Positions 1 to 9,060 of a stretch of 64,000 bases of DNA are shown one piece after another (position 1 is the first letter of the stretch; the number at the start of each line of letters is the position of its first letter). Source of the DNA: Sphingopyxis alaskensis RB2256. GTDB taxonomy: Bacteria; Pseudomonadota; Alphaproteobacteria; Sphingomonadales; Sphingomonadaceae. The notes beneath the pieces were generated by a model, which saw nothing but the letters and a program-made list of their open reading frames with translations, was not told the origin of the DNA and searched no databases. Both the position numbers and the translations under genes were made by a program. The stretch lies in the NCBI RefSeq assembly GCF_000013985.1, contig NC_008048.1:1240001-1304000 (forward strand), in the 5' to 3' direction.

Positions 1-230
1 AGGCCCGACGCGCAGACGCCGTCCAGATATTCGGCAACCGTCGGGCCGAGCGACCACATCGAAAAGGCCTTGAGCGCCGCGAGCACGCGTGCGCCCGAGG
101 CATCGCCGATATGGCGCAGCAGCGCGAGATTGCTGCGTATCTTGGCCGCATCGACGACGAAGGCGGGCGAGGGGACGCGGGTCAGGTCGAAGCGGGTAAA
201 GGCTCCGGGATCGCCGGCACGGGTTTCCAT
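1..230 (-). CDS. nspC: Carboxynorspermidine/carboxyspermidine decarboxylase, N-terminal part (runs off window)
   Basis: PLP-dependent decarboxylase that removes CO2 from carboxy(nor)spermidine, the last step of the carboxyspermidine polyamine route. Only about 76 residues lie in the window; the gene continues past base 1. The visible N-terminus has the alanine-racemase-like fold III start (PSPAFVVDAAKI) and the motif LAALKAFSMWS, whose Lys54 is the expected PLP lysine. The ATG at 230 lies 18 bp after the stop of the preceding DMT gene, so it is the last visible gene of a leftward operon that begins with carboxyspermidine dehydrogenase. Identity rests on these motifs plus that neighbour; the call is firm although the gene is partial. 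Confidence 0.85.
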   Translation of the reverse strand, partial: METRAGDPGAFTRFDLTRVPSPAFVVDAAKIRSNLALLRHIGDASGARVLAALKAFSMWSLGPTVAEYLDGVCASG

Positions 231-248
231 GTCGCTATTGGCTTTCTG

Positions 249-599
249 TCAGGCCGCAATCGGCCCCTTGAAGATGAAAAACGCCCCCGCCGCAATCAGT
301 CCGAAGCCGACGAGATGGTTCACGGTCAGCCTTTCTCCGAGCCAGAAGACCGCGAAGCCGGCGAATATGACCAGCGTGACGATTTCCTGCAAGGTCTTGA
401 GTTCGGCCGCCGTGTAGACGCCATAGCCGATGCGGTTGGCGGGGATAACGAGGCAGTATTCGAAAAAGGCTATGCCCCAGGCGATCACTATCGCAAGCCA
501 CATCGGCCGCGACACGGCGCCAAGCTGCCCATACCAGGCAAAGGTCATGAAGATGTTGGACAGGAACAGAAGGCCGATCGGCGCGAGATAGGCGGTCAT
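249..599 (-). CDS. DMT-superfamily small membrane protein, DUF486 family
   Basis: A 116-residue, very hydrophobic protein with about four predicted transmembrane helices, resembling the DUF486 branch of the drug/metabolite transporter superfamily (motifs NIFMTFAWYG near the N-terminus and FFIFKGP at the end). Substrate unknown. Its ATG overlaps the TGA of the upstream hydrolase by 4 bp (ATGA), so the two are probably translationally coupled, and it runs into nspC after 18 bp. Sitting inside a polyamine operon hints at a link to polyamine or cation handling, but that is only inference from position. Confidence 0.75.
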   Translation of the reverse strand: MTAYLAPIGLLFLSNIFMTFAWYGQLGAVSRPMWLAIVIAWGIAFFEYCLVIPANRIGYGVYTAAELKTLQEIVTLVIFAGFAVFWLGERLTVNHLVGFGLIAAGAFFIFKGPIAA

Positions 600-1690
600 G
601 GTGTCGCTTCCGCGTCCGTCAGGGGAAGAACGTCGCGAAGCAGCGCCGCAAAGAAACGCCCCGGCTCCTCAACCATCGGCATATGGGCCGAATGTTCGAG
701 CCAAACGAGCCTTTTCGAGGGCGCCTCGACCTTCGCGAACCAGTCGGCTGCTACCGGCGAAGGCACGGTATAATCGTGCCGTCCTAGCAGGAGGACGATC
801 GGTACCTCCATCTTGCGTACCGACTTGAAGCTGACGTCGGCGAGCCGCGGCCACAGCGTCGCCACCGAAAACGCGCTGCCCTTCCCCCATGCCCCGATGT
901 CGTCGGGGCCATATTCGGGCGAAAGCAGCGGAGTCTGGAAATAGCGTTTCAGGTCGGGCTTGTTGTACATCAGCGATCCGTAGGGAATCGCATATTTGCG
1001 CCAGCCATCGGCCTTGGCGATGGTGAACTCTCCCTGCGGATAGGGCGCGAGCGCCTCGATGGCGGCGACGGCCTCCTTATTCCCGTCGGCCAGCGCCTTG
1101 GCGCGTGTCCACGCCATACCGGCCTTTTCGCCTTTGCGGAAATCTATGCCCTGCCCGACGCCGACATAGGCGTGCAACAGGTCGGGACGCTTCAGCGCGA
1201 CCGACAGGCCGACGATCGAACCCCAGCTGTGCCCCATCAGCACGACCTTTTTCTTCCCATACCGCTTTTGCAGATGCTCGATCAGTTCGATTGCATCGTC
1301 GCGATAGCGTTCGGGCGTCATGGTCCGGGCCAACGCTTCGGGGTCGTTCAGCGGATAGCTTCGCCCGGCGCCCCGCTGGTCGTAATGAACGACGGTGAAG
1401 ACGTCTTCCCATGGACGCTGAAAAGCCCAGGCGAACGGCATTTCGACGGCGCCGGGGCCGCCGTGGACAAAGATCAGGATCGGATTGTCCCGGTCGGCGC
1501 CGCGCACGTTTACGACCTGCCGCGCGCCACCGAGCGTGACCTCAAAGGTTTCCTGAACGCCGTTCGGCGTCACGATCTTGCCGATGTCGGCGACGATCGC
1601 GCGCGCGGGGGCGTAAGGGTCTTCGGATTGGGCGGCAGCGGGGGTGGAGAGGGCGGCGAGCGTCGCCGCGACAAGGATGGAAAATCTCAT
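596..1690 (-). CDS. Exported alpha/beta-hydrolase, proline iminopeptidase-like
   Basis: A 364-residue alpha/beta-hydrolase. An N-terminal signal peptide (about residues 1-20, ending AAA-Q) sends it to the periplasm or outside. The family oxyanion motif HGGPG is at 76-80, DQRGAGRS follows, and GHSWGS carries the nucleophile Ser155. A late GRHDYTVPS aspartate and LEHSAHMP histidine complete the triad. The pattern fits the S33 proline iminopeptidase group, but the substrate cannot be read from sequence. I start it at ATG 1690 because AAGGGA lies 8 bp upstream; an in-frame TTG at 1705 would include that ribosome site in the coding region. It overlaps the DUF486 gene by 4 bp. Confidence 0.85.
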   Translation of the reverse strand: MRFSILVAATLAALSTPAAAQSEDPYAPARAIVADIGKIVTPNGVQETFEVTLGGARQVVNVRGADRDNPILIFVHGGPGAVEMPFAWAFQRPWEDVFTVVHYDQRGAGRSYPLNDPEALARTMTPERYRDDAIELIEHLQKRYGKKKVVLMGHSWGSIVGLSVALKRPDLLHAYVGVGQGIDFRKGEKAGMAWTRAKALADGNKEAVAAIEALAPYPQGEFTIAKADGWRKYAIPYGSLMYNKPDLKRYFQTPLLSPEYGPDDIGAWGKGSAFSVATLWPRLADVSFKSVRKMEVPIVLLLGRHDYTVPSPVAADWFAKVEAPSKRLVWLEHSAHMPMVEEPGRFFAALLRDVLPLTDAEATP

Positions 1691-1724
1691 TCTACGTCCC
1701 TTCAACGCACCGGCCTTCAGATGT

Positions 1725-1802
1725 CGTCATCCCGGCAAAGGCCGGGATCTCGCCGAGATGTCCAACCCATGGGGTGCGATCCCGGCCTTCGCGGGGATGA
1801 CG
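1725..1802. repeat. Family A intergenic palindromic repeat (paired hairpins)
   Basis: Two inverted arms, GTCATCCCGGC..GCCGGGATC at 1725-1748 and GATCCCGGCC..GGGGATGAC at 1778-1801. Each arm is itself a small hairpin and the pair folds into a larger one. It fills the gap between carboxyspermidine dehydrogenase and the hydrolase. The same family recurs at 13733, 19377, 29101, 48394 and inside pdhC. Confidence 0.85.
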
Positions 1803-1819
1803 ATAGCGGCGGCAGGTCG

Positions 1820-3028
1820 TCAGAAATCGAGCGGCGCGTCCAGTTCCTTCACCTGCCACGGCAGACCATGTTTCATCAGCATGTCCATGAAGGGATCGGG
1901 GTCCATCTGTTCCATGTTGAAGACGCCCGCGCCGCCCCACGTACCGGTGACCATCATTGCGGCGCCGATCATCGCGGGAACGCCGGTGGTGTAGCTGACC
2001 GCCTGATTGCCCGTTTCTGCATAGGCATCCTCATGGTCGCAGATATTGTAGAGGTAGAGCGTCTTTTCCTTGCCATCCTTGCCAAGGCCGGTCGCGATGA
2101 CGCCGATATTGGTCTTGCCTTTCGTCGTCCCGCCAAGGCTCGCCGGTTCGGGGAGCACGGCTTTGAGGAACTGGAGCGGAACGATCTCCTTGCCCTCGTA
2201 GACCACCGGATCGATCCGCGTCATGCCGACATTCTGGAGCACGGTAAGGTGCTGGATATAAGCGTCGCCAAAGGTCATCCAGAAACGGATGCGCTTGATT
2301 TCGGGCAAATGCGTTTTCAGGCTTTCGATCTCCTCATGATACATGAGGTACATATTCTTCGGCCCCACGCCTTCGAAATGGAACTGCTGCTTCACCGACA
2401 TCGGGGGCGTTTCGACCCAGTCGCCATTTTCCCAGTGGCGCGCGACCGCGGTGACTTCACGAATGTTGATTTCGGGGTTGAAGTTGGTCGCGAAATGCTG
2501 GCCGTGATCGCCGCCGTTGCAGTCGAGGATGTCGAGCGTGTCGATGCGGTCGAAATGATGCTTGCGAAGCCAGGTCGTGAACACGCTCGTCACGCCGGGG
2601 TCGAAGCCCGAGCCGAGCAGCGCCATCAGGCCCGCGTCCTTGAAGCGGTCGTGATAGGCCCATTGCCAGTGATATTCGAACTTCGCCTCGTCGCGCGGTT
2701 CGTAATTTGCGGTGTCGAGATAATGCGCGCCGGTCGAAAGGCACGCCTCCATTATCGTCAGATCCTGATAAGGCAGCGCAAGATTGACGACGTGCGTGGC
2801 GCCAATCTGACGGATCAGCGCCGCGGTCGCGTCGATATGGTCGGCGTCGACCTCGGCGGTCTTGATCGTGACGCCGGTACGCGCCTTCACCGACCCGGCA
2901 ATCGCGTCGCACTTGAACTTGCGGCGGCTGGCGAGGGTGATGTCGGGAAAGATGTCGGAGTTCATCGCCATCTTGTGCACCGCGACCGAACCGACGCCGC
3001 CTGCGCCGATCACCAGAACCTTGCTCAT
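1820..3028 (-). CDS. Carboxyspermidine/carboxynorspermidine dehydrogenase (saccharopine dehydrogenase family)
   Basis: A 402-residue NAD(P)H-dependent enzyme that condenses a diamine (putrescine or diaminopropane) with aspartate semialdehyde to carboxy(nor)spermidine, the substrate of NspC. The N-terminal Rossmann motif GAGGVG is at 8-13. Blocks such as LDTANYEPRDEAKFEYHWQW and GSGFDPGVTSVF are typical of this saccharopine-dehydrogenase-like family. It is the promoter-proximal gene of the leftward group that also holds nspC, and the two enzymes normally occur together. Alphaproteobacteria mostly use this route to make spermidine, so carboxyspermidine is the likelier product; exact specificity is inferred. 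Confidence 0.92.
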   Translation of the reverse strand: MSKVLVIGAGGVGSVAVHKMAMNSDIFPDITLASRRKFKCDAIAGSVKARTGVTIKTAEVDADHIDATAALIRQIGATHVVNLALPYQDLTIMEACLSTGAHYLDTANYEPRDEAKFEYHWQWAYHDRFKDAGLMALLGSGFDPGVTSVFTTWLRKHHFDRIDTLDILDCNGGDHGQHFATNFNPEINIREVTAVARHWENGDWVETPPMSVKQQFHFEGVGPKNMYLMYHEEIESLKTHLPEIKRIRFWMTFGDAYIQHLTVLQNVGMTRIDPVVYEGKEIVPLQFLKAVLPEPASLGGTTKGKTNIGVIATGLGKDGKEKTLYLYNICDHEDAYAETGNQAVSYTTGVPAMIGAAMMVTGTWGGAGVFNMEQMDPDPFMDMLMKHGLPWQVKELDAPLDF

Positions 3029-3094
3029 CGAAAAATCTCCTGTCGCGGACCGTTGCCGCCTTGTCTTGTATGCCCGGCCCTATAGGACGAAGCC

Positions 3095-4096
3095 ATGATA
3101 CAGCAAAGCCCCGATCCTGCGCTCGCCCCGCTGCTCGACCCGAACCGCGCCCCCTCGCTCGCAGGGGTGGAACGCGCTGCGGCCAAGGTTGCTGCCTTGC
3201 TCCCGCAGACGCCGCTGCTGCCGCTCGAGGTCGACGGCCGCACCATCTGGTGCAAAGCCGAATCGCTCCAGCCCGTCGGCGCGTTCAAGATCCGCGGCGC
3301 GTGGCACCGGCTGACCGACCTGACGCCCGAACAGGCGGCGGCGGGCGTGGTCGGTGTGTCCAGCGGCAATCATGCGCAGGGGGTCGCCTGGGCGGCGAAG
3401 CGGCTCGGTATCCGCGCCACGATCGTCATGCCGGGCAACGCCCCCGCGATGAAACTCGCAGCGACGCGCAGGCTGGGAGCGGAAGTCGTGCTCTATGACC
3501 GCGTTACCGAATCGCGCGATGCCGTCGCGGCAAAGCTGCTCGCCGAGCGCGGCGGGACGCTGGTTCATGCCTATGGTGATCCGTGGATCATCGAGGGGCA
3601 GGGGAGCGCGGGGATCGAGGCGGCGATGCAGATGCGCGCACGCGGGATCGACGGCCCCGACCGGATCGTCGCCTGTTGCGGCGGCGGCGGGCTGTCGGCC
3701 GGGCTGGCGCTCGCCTGCCCCGACGCACAGGTGATCGCCGTCGAGCCTGAGGGGTGGGATGATGTGACGCGCAGTCTGGCCGCGGGAGAGATACTGAGCG
3801 TCGAGGATATGTCCTTTCCTACCGAATGCGACGCGCTCCAGACGCCCGAAACATGGCCGATCAACTTTGCGGTGCTTCGGGCGCGCGGTGTCCGCGGGGT
3901 CGTCGTGACGCGCAGCGAAGTGCGCGACGCGATGCGCCTCGCCTTTGAAAGGCTGCACCTGGTCATCGAACCCGGCGGCGCGGCGGCGCTGGCGGCAGTG
4001 CTGGCGGGCAAGGTGACGCCGACCGACGCGACGCTCGTCACCCTGTCAGGCGGCAATGTCGATCCGCTGCAATTCGCCGAAATCATCAGCGAATAG
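3095..4096 (+). CDS. PLP-dependent threonine/serine dehydratase family protein
   Basis: A 333-residue fold-type II PLP enzyme of the threonine dehydratase / serine racemase / 3-hydroxyaspartate ammonia-lyase group, which deaminates hydroxy-amino acids to 2-oxo acids. The PLP lysine is Lys65 in SLQPVGAFKIRGA; the cofactor loop SSGNHAQG is at 89-96 and the phosphate-binding glycine run CCGGGGL at 194-200. The C-terminal LSGGNVD block is typical. There is no C-terminal ACT regulatory domain, so it is the catabolic or racemase type rather than feedback-regulated IlvA. It is divergent from the polyamine operon with a 66-bp shared upstream gap. Confidence 0.85.
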   Translation: MIQQSPDPALAPLLDPNRAPSLAGVERAAAKVAALLPQTPLLPLEVDGRTIWCKAESLQPVGAFKIRGAWHRLTDLTPEQAAAGVVGVSSGNHAQGVAWAAKRLGIRATIVMPGNAPAMKLAATRRLGAEVVLYDRVTESRDAVAAKLLAERGGTLVHAYGDPWIIEGQGSAGIEAAMQMRARGIDGPDRIVACCGGGGLSAGLALACPDAQVIAVEPEGWDDVTRSLAAGEILSVEDMSFPTECDALQTPETWPINFAVLRARGVRGVVVTRSEVRDAMRLAFERLHLVIEPGGAAALAAVLAGKVTPTDATLVTLSGGNVDPLQFAEIISE

Positions 4097-4142
4097 GAAA
4101 CTTTGCGCTCATCGGGCGTTTGCGTCGCAAAGGAGAGAGACG

Positions 4143-4577
4143 ATGCACAAGAGTCTGACGATGGCGGCGGCTTCTGCCGCGATGCTGCTCACCGGCTGCG
4201 AAAAGGCCGAGGCGCCGGCGCCCGCCGAAACGACCACGACTGAAACGTTTCCGGTCGACACGGTTCCGGCCGAGGAAGTGGACGCAACCGCACCGCACCG
4301 CTTTGCGAGCTGGACGGGCAAGTGGACCGGCGTCGAAGGCATGTATGCGACGATCACGCCTGCCGGGCCCGGCCAATACAAGCTGGAAATGCAGTCGGAC
4401 CTCGACACCAGGGGCACCTATGACGGCACCGACAGCGAGCATGGGATCCAGTTTACGCGCGGCGGCGAAGACCTGACCCTGCGCCGTGCCAGCGGCGACG
4501 AGACGGGGCTCAAATATCTCGCGGGCAAGACCGAATGCCTGATCGTCAAGCCGGGCGAGGGTTATTGCCGGGATTAG
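4143..4577 (+). CDS. Small predicted lipoprotein, function unknown
   Basis: A 144-residue protein with a lipoprotein signal peptide: a short basic N-terminus, a hydrophobic stretch and the lipobox LLTGC with Cys19 as the lipidation site. A Pro/Ala/Thr-rich spacer of about 35 residues follows, then a compact domain beginning RFASWTGKWTGVEG and ending in a region with two cysteines (TECLIV..GYCRD) that could pair. I do not recognise the family; many sphingomonads carry similar small lipoproteins. The start at 4143 is chosen because AAAGGAGAGAG lies just upstream and the signal peptide begins there. Confidence 0.7.
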   Translation: MHKSLTMAAASAAMLLTGCEKAEAPAPAETTTTETFPVDTVPAEEVDATAPHRFASWTGKWTGVEGMYATITPAGPGQYKLEMQSDLDTRGTYDGTDSEHGIQFTRGGEDLTLRRASGDETGLKYLAGKTECLIVKPGEGYCRD

Positions 4578-4699
4578 GGCGTCGTGCGCCGGTCTGTATC
4601 GACATTCCGCCCTGGCGGCCTGCAAATGGCGGCACCCCCTCAATTCCCTTCTCTTGTCGAAGCGTGGCGGGTGCGGACCGGATTGTTGCGCGGCCCCCG

Positions 4700-5965
4700 T
4701 CAGCCTGACTGCCGCGTCGCAGTGAAGGCAAAGGCGATATCGACTTCCGCCGGAATCGCATCGGTCGCTGCCCATTCGCCCTGACCGACCCCGAACGCCG
4801 TGCGGTCGATCCGCGCCGTGCCGTTGACGCGCGCGCGGTCGCCCTCGATCCCCAGCGTGAAGCGCAGCGTCACCGGCCTGGCGGCGCCGCGCAGCTCGAG
4901 CGTGCCGCGCGCCGCATAGCGGTCACCACCAAGCTTACGAACGTCGCGCGCGGTGAAGATTGCGCTGGGATGTGCGGCGGTATCGAAGAAATCGCTGCCC
5001 TTCAGCGAATCGTCGCGCTGGCCGTCGCCGGTGTCGGCCGAGGCGAGGTCGACCGTCACCTTGATGCGCGACCCCGTGAGATGGTCGGGACTGAACCGGA
5101 TGTCGGCGCGCCAGCGATCGAAGCGCCCCTCGACCGCCTCGCCATTCCAGCGCGCGGTGAAGCCAAGGCGCCCGCCCGGCGCCACCGACCAGTCGGCGAG
5201 GGGCTCTGCCGTGTCTTCGGGCTCGGCAGCGGGATCGCTGTCAGGGGCTTCGTCCGCTTCCGTCTTTTCGGCCTCGATCGGCGCGGGAGGCGCGACGGGC
5301 GCGGTCTGTGCTGTATTGGACATGGCCGGTTCGGCGGGCGCGGCCCGGTCGCGGTCGGGATAGACGCTTGAACCCACGGCGAAGGCGCCGCCGACGAACG
5401 CCAGTGCGATCAAGACGGCCCCCACGGCTTTGCCGCGCGCCGACGGGATCATCCGCTGAAGCTCGGGCTTGCCGAGCAACCACTGGTGACGGAGCGCGCC
5501 CGCGACATGCAGCAGGAACAGCCCGATCGCCAGCCACGCCATTGTCTCGTGGATCACCTCGGCAGGCTCATGCCAGCCGCGACCGACGGGAAGGTGCGGC
5601 CAGGGCACCATACCGAACAGCAAGGTCGGCACCTGAATCTTCGCCGTCGATACGAGCAGCCAGCCGGTGAGCGGGCCGACGATCATCACGACATAGAAAA
5701 GGCTGTGGACGATGCCTGCCAGCGCGCGCGTCCATGTCGGCCCGTCGGACGCCGGCGGGCGCGGCATGACGAAACGGGTCGCAAGGCGGAGGAGGCTGAG
5801 CAGCAGGATCGCGATGCCGACCGATTTGTGAAGCTGGAACCGCTGAAACAGCTCGGGACTGTTATCGCCTTCGAGCGCCCAGCCGAGCGCGACCTGAAAG
5901 GCGAGGAGCAGCGCGATCAGCCAGTGGAGCGCGATCGCGGTATAGCTATAGCGTTGAACGGCCAT
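4700..5965 (-). CDS. Fusion of a cytochrome b561-type membrane domain and a YceI domain
   Basis: A 421-residue two-domain protein. Residues about 1-185 form a four-helix di-haem cytochrome b561 (histidines in ALHWLIALL, LHKSVGI, VHSLFYV, IHETMAWL and LLHVAGALRHQW). After one more membrane helix comes a long acidic, Pro/Ala-rich linker (about 210-260), then a YceI-like lipocalin-fold domain (GGRLGFTARWNGEAVEGRFDRW to the end). YceI domains bind polyisoprenoids such as quinones, so the fusion suggests quinone-linked electron transfer, with YceI presenting lipid substrate in the periplasm; that is inference. The ATG at 5965 starts MAVQRYSYTA, the usual b561 start; the open frame upstream lacks character. 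Confidence 0.88.
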   Translation of the reverse strand: MAVQRYSYTAIALHWLIALLLAFQVALGWALEGDNSPELFQRFQLHKSVGIAILLLSLLRLATRFVMPRPPASDGPTWTRALAGIVHSLFYVVMIVGPLTGWLLVSTAKIQVPTLLFGMVPWPHLPVGRGWHEPAEVIHETMAWLAIGLFLLHVAGALRHQWLLGKPELQRMIPSARGKAVGAVLIALAFVGGAFAVGSSVYPDRDRAAPAEPAMSNTAQTAPVAPPAPIEAEKTEADEAPDSDPAAEPEDTAEPLADWSVAPGGRLGFTARWNGEAVEGRFDRWRADIRFSPDHLTGSRIKVTVDLASADTGDGQRDDSLKGSDFFDTAAHPSAIFTARDVRKLGGDRYAARGTLELRGAARPVTLRFTLGIEGDRARVNGTARIDRTAFGVGQGEWAATDAIPAEVDIAFAFTATRQSG

Positions 5966-6051
5966 GGAAACCTTTGTGTCGGGGAGCGCGCGGGGCGGAG
6001 GGGAGCCTAGCGGACGACTCGATTCGCACAAGTATCAATCGCCGCCAACGA

Positions 6052-6741
6052 TCAATCGTCGAACCCCACGAAACGCACGGCCTCTTCGATGCTCTTGCGG
6101 TTCGACACCACCGCGTTCGCCGGAAAATCGGCGTCGGGCCAGCCCATCGCAACGCAGATCATGATGACCTGATCGTCGGGGATGCGCGCATGTTCGCGCA
6201 CCACCGGGCTTTGCATGATGCCCTGGCTGTTGATGACGCAGCCCAGCCCGCGCGACCAGGCGGCGTTGACCAGCGCGTTGGTGACCGCGCCGCAGTCGAA
6301 GGGCGCGATGTCGCTGCCCAGCAGGACGCGGTCATAGGTGACGACGATGCTGACCGGCGCGTCGAACTGGCGAAAGCCGCGCAGCACCCAGTCCTGCCGC
6401 GCGTCCTTGTCGTCGCGCGCGATGCCCATGGCGCCGAAGAGCTGTTTGGCGATCTCGATCTGGCGACCGCGATGTGCGTCGGGCACCTTGTCGAAACGGC
6501 GAAACTCGCGGCTGTCGGGCTTGCCCGCCAGGACGCCCTCGGTGTTGCCGCGGCGGATGGCGTCGAGCGGCGCGCCCGTGACGACCGAAAAGTTCCAGCA
6601 CTGGTTGTTGAACGACGACGGCGCGCGCATCGCCACGGCGATGATTTCCGCGATCAGCTCTTTGGAAACGGGCTTGTCGAGGAAGCCGCGGATCGAGCGA
6701 CGCCCGACGACAACCTCATCGAAACCGGGCGCTTCGGTCAC
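6052..6741 (-). CDS. Nitroreductase family FMN protein
   Basis: A 229-residue nitroreductase-fold flavoprotein. The N-terminal RRSIRGF is the FMN-phosphate-binding signature, [10 protein letters not shown] is the following cofactor loop, and the C-terminal [17 protein letters not shown] is the family closing motif. It would use NAD(P)H to reduce nitro groups, quinones or similar; the true substrate is unknown. The ATG overlaps the stop of hemA by 4 bp, so it is co-transcribed and coupled with 5-aminolevulinate synthase. A link to haem or B12 synthesis chemistry is possible but not shown. Confidence 0.88.
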   Translation of the reverse strand: MTEAPGFDEVVVGRRSIRGFLDKPVSKELIAEIIAVAMRAPSSFNNQCWNFSVVTGAPLDAIRRGNTEGVLAGKPDSREFRRFDKVPDAHRGRQIEIAKQLFGAMGIARDDKDARQDWVLRGFRQFDAPVSIVVTYDRVLLGSDIAPFDCGAVTNALVNAAWSRGLGCVINSQGIMQSPVVREHARIPDDQVIMICVAMGWPDADFPANAVVSNRKSIEEAVRFVGFDD

Positions 6742-7958
6742 GCCGCCTTCTGGAGCTGCAATTCCAGCCGGTCCCAGATTTCGACGAGCGCGCTGGTCAA
6801 CTCGCGCATCATCGCTTCGTCATGCGCGGGGCCGGGGGTGAAGCGCAGGCGTTCGGTGCCGCGCGGCACGGTCGGGAAATTGATCGGCTGGACATAGACG
6901 CCATATTCGGCGAGCAATATGTCGCTGATCTTCTTTGCGCGCACCGGGTCGCCAACCATCAGCGGGACGATGTGCGTCGTCGAATCCATCACCGGCAGGC
7001 CCGCGTCGCGGAAACATTGCTTGAGATAGGCGGCAGCTGCCTGTTGCGCGTCGCGCTCGACGCTCGATTGCTTCAGGTGACGCACACTCGCGAGCACCCC
7101 GGCGACAAGCACGGGCGAGAGGCTGGTCGTGAAGATGAAGCCCGGCGCATAGGAGCGGATCACGTCGACGATATTCCTGTCGGCGGCGATGTAGCCGCCC
7201 ATCACGCCAAACGCCTTGCCGAGCGTCCCCTCGATGATCGTCACGCGGTGCGCGGCCTCGTCGCGGTCGGTGATGCCGCCGCCGCGCGGGCCGTACATGC
7301 CGACGGCATGGACTTCGTCGCAATAGGTAAGCGCGTTATATTTCTCTGCAAGATCGCAGATCGCGTGGATCGGGGCGACATCGCCGTCCATCGAGTAGAC
7401 GCTTTCGAACGCGATCAGCTTTGCCGCCTCGGGATCGTCGGCGGCGAGCAGTTCCTCGAGATGCTCCAGGTCGTTGTGCCGCCACACGCGCTTTTCGCAG
7501 CCCGAATTGCGGATACCCGCGATCATCGAAGCGTGGTTGAGTTCGTCCGAATAGATGATGCAGTTCGGGAGCAGCTTGCCCAGCGTGCCGAGCGTCGCCT
7601 CGTTCGAGATATAGCCCGATGTGAAGAGCAGCGCGCCCTCCTTGCCGTGCAGGTCGGCGAGTTCGGCCTCGAGGTCGATGTGATAGTGCGTGTTGCCGCC
7701 GATGTTGCGCGTTCCGCCCGACCCGGCGCCGACGTCGTGCAGCGCCGCTTCCATCGCCTCGATGACCTTCGGATGCTGGCCCATCGCAAGATAGTCGTTC
7801 GAGCACCACACGGTGATCGGTTTTGGCCCGTTGTGTCCCGCAAAGCAGCGCGCGTTGGGATAAGCCCCCTTGTTGCGCAGGATATCGATAAAGACGCGGT
7901 AGCGTCCCTCTTCATGCAGCCGGTCGATCGCGCGAGCGAAAATATCGTTGTAATTCAC
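6738..7958 (-). CDS. hemA: 5-aminolevulinate synthase
   Basis: Condenses glycine and succinyl-CoA to 5-aminolevulinate, the first step of haem synthesis by the Shemin (C4) route used in alphaproteobacteria. It is 406 residues, the usual length. The PLP lysine is Lys248 in [10 protein letters not shown]. Other landmarks are the glycine loop [15 protein letters not shown] near 79-93, [10 protein letters not shown] near 137-145 and [15 protein letters not shown] near 212-226. Start ATG 7958. It is first in a leftward pair with the nitroreductase. Its succinyl-CoA substrate is the end product of the methylmalonyl-CoA block at 20.9-29.1 kb. Confidence 0.97.
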   Translation of the reverse strand: MNYNDIFARAIDRLHEEGRYRVFIDILRNKGAYPNARCFAGHNGPKPITVWCSNDYLAMGQHPKVIEAMEAALHDVGAGSGGTRNIGGNTHYHIDLEAELADLHGKEGALLFTSGYISNEATLGTLGKLLPNCIIYSDELNHASMIAGIRNSGCEKRVWRHNDLEHLEELLAADDPEAAKLIAFESVYSMDGDVAPIHAICDLAEKYNALTYCDEVHAVGMYGPRGGGITDRDEAAHRVTIIEGTLGKAFGVMGGYIAADRNIVDVIRSYAPGFIFTTSLSPVLVAGVLASVRHLKQSSVERDAQQAAAAYLKQCFRDAGLPVMDSTTHIVPLMVGDPVRAKKISDILLAEYGVYVQPINFPTVPRGTERLRFTPGPAHDEAMMRELTSALVEIWDRLELQLQKAA

Positions 7959-8094
7959 GTTTCAGCCCCGCAGTCAGGTGCCAGTAAAGCTCTGGGCGCC
8001 GCTTCCCAGGCGGCTGTTAACATGCGGGCCAATAACGCCGAAAAGCGCCGAAGGCCAGTGCGAACGATTCGCAGTCCTGGGACAAATTGTCCGA

Positions 8095-8901
8095 TCAGAC
8101 CGTCTCGATCGACCCGATGCCATAGGGCGCGAGCACGGCGAGCGGCGGCGGCGGCCTTTCGTCGCTGCGCGTGAAAACCGCGATACCCGGCACGGCGATG
8201 GCGGGCCAGGCTTGCCCGTCGGTCAGATGCGCGATGCGCCGCGCAATCCCCTCCGCGCCATCGATCAAGGCGACGCCGCGGCCGAAACCCGCCTGCAGTT
8301 CGTCCTTGAGGAGTGGAAAATGGGTGCAGGCGAGCACGACGACGTCGATCGCGTCGCCGCGAGGCTGATCGCGAAGTCCCGCGACCGCGCGGGCTATGAC
8401 CTCGGGATCGACCGTCTCGCCCCGCAACCTGGCTTCGGCGCCGGTGACGAGGCCGGGGCTGCCGTGGCGCAGCACCGTCTTGCCACCCGCGAAACGCGCG
8501 CTCAGGTCGTCGACATAGGGTTGGCGCACCGTCGCCTCGGTTCCGAGTACGCCGATCACGCCGCTTTTCGTCATTTCGGCCGCAGGCTTGATCGCGGGAA
8601 CGGTGCCGACGATCGGCAGGTCGAGCGCGGCGCGGACATGACCGAGGGCGATTGTCGAGGCGGTGTTGCACGCGATGACGGCGAGGCGCGGCTGGTACCG
8701 CTCGACGAGCCGCCCAAGCAAGGCCGGGACGCGCGCGGCCAGCTCTTCGTTGCTTTTCCTGCCATAGGGCAGACCGGCATAGTCGGCGGCATAGACGATC
8801 GGCGCGGTTGGCAGCAGCGCGCGCGTCGGGCCAAGCACGGAGAGCCCGCCGAGACCGCTGTCGAAGAAGAGGATGGGCGCGTCGGGGGCGGGTGGGTGCA
8901 T
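8095..8901 (-). CDS. murI: Glutamate racemase
   Basis: Interconverts L- and D-glutamate and supplies D-glutamate for peptidoglycan. It is 268 residues, normal length. The N-terminal FFDSGLGGLSVL holds the first acid; the two catalytic cysteines are Cys78 in AVIACNTAST and Cys192 in VLACTHFPLL. The next gene (hemA) is 136 bp downstream on the same strand with no clear terminator in between. No cofactor motif is expected, as the enzyme is PLP-independent. Confidence 0.96.
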   Translation of the reverse strand: MHPPAPDAPILFFDSGLGGLSVLGPTRALLPTAPIVYAADYAGLPYGRKSNEELAARVPALLGRLVERYQPRLAVIACNTASTIALGHVRAALDLPIVGTVPAIKPAAEMTKSGVIGVLGTEATVRQPYVDDLSARFAGGKTVLRHGSPGLVTGAEARLRGETVDPEVIARAVAGLRDQPRGDAIDVVVLACTHFPLLKDELQAGFGRGVALIDGAEGIARRIAHLTDGQAWPAIAVPGIAVFTRSDERPPPPLAVLAPYGIGSIETV

Positions 8902-9060
8902 GGTTTTCGCCTAGCAGGCGATGCCAAGCCTCTCAATCATATCCGTCATCGCGGCTTTAGCCGAGATGACGGGTTTATCCATTTCGGATGGCGATGTGTC
9001 CGAATCCGTTGATTGCTTTCCCCAACCCAGCCAAAAGGGCACAACATAACGAGGAGTGAG

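Noticed and set aside
1172..3085. 637-codon rightward open frame opposite the hydrolase and carboxyspermidine dehydrogenase
   Set aside because: It is antisense to two well-identified genes and encodes Arg/His/Asp-rich sequence with no domain, as expected from high-GC third-position bias.
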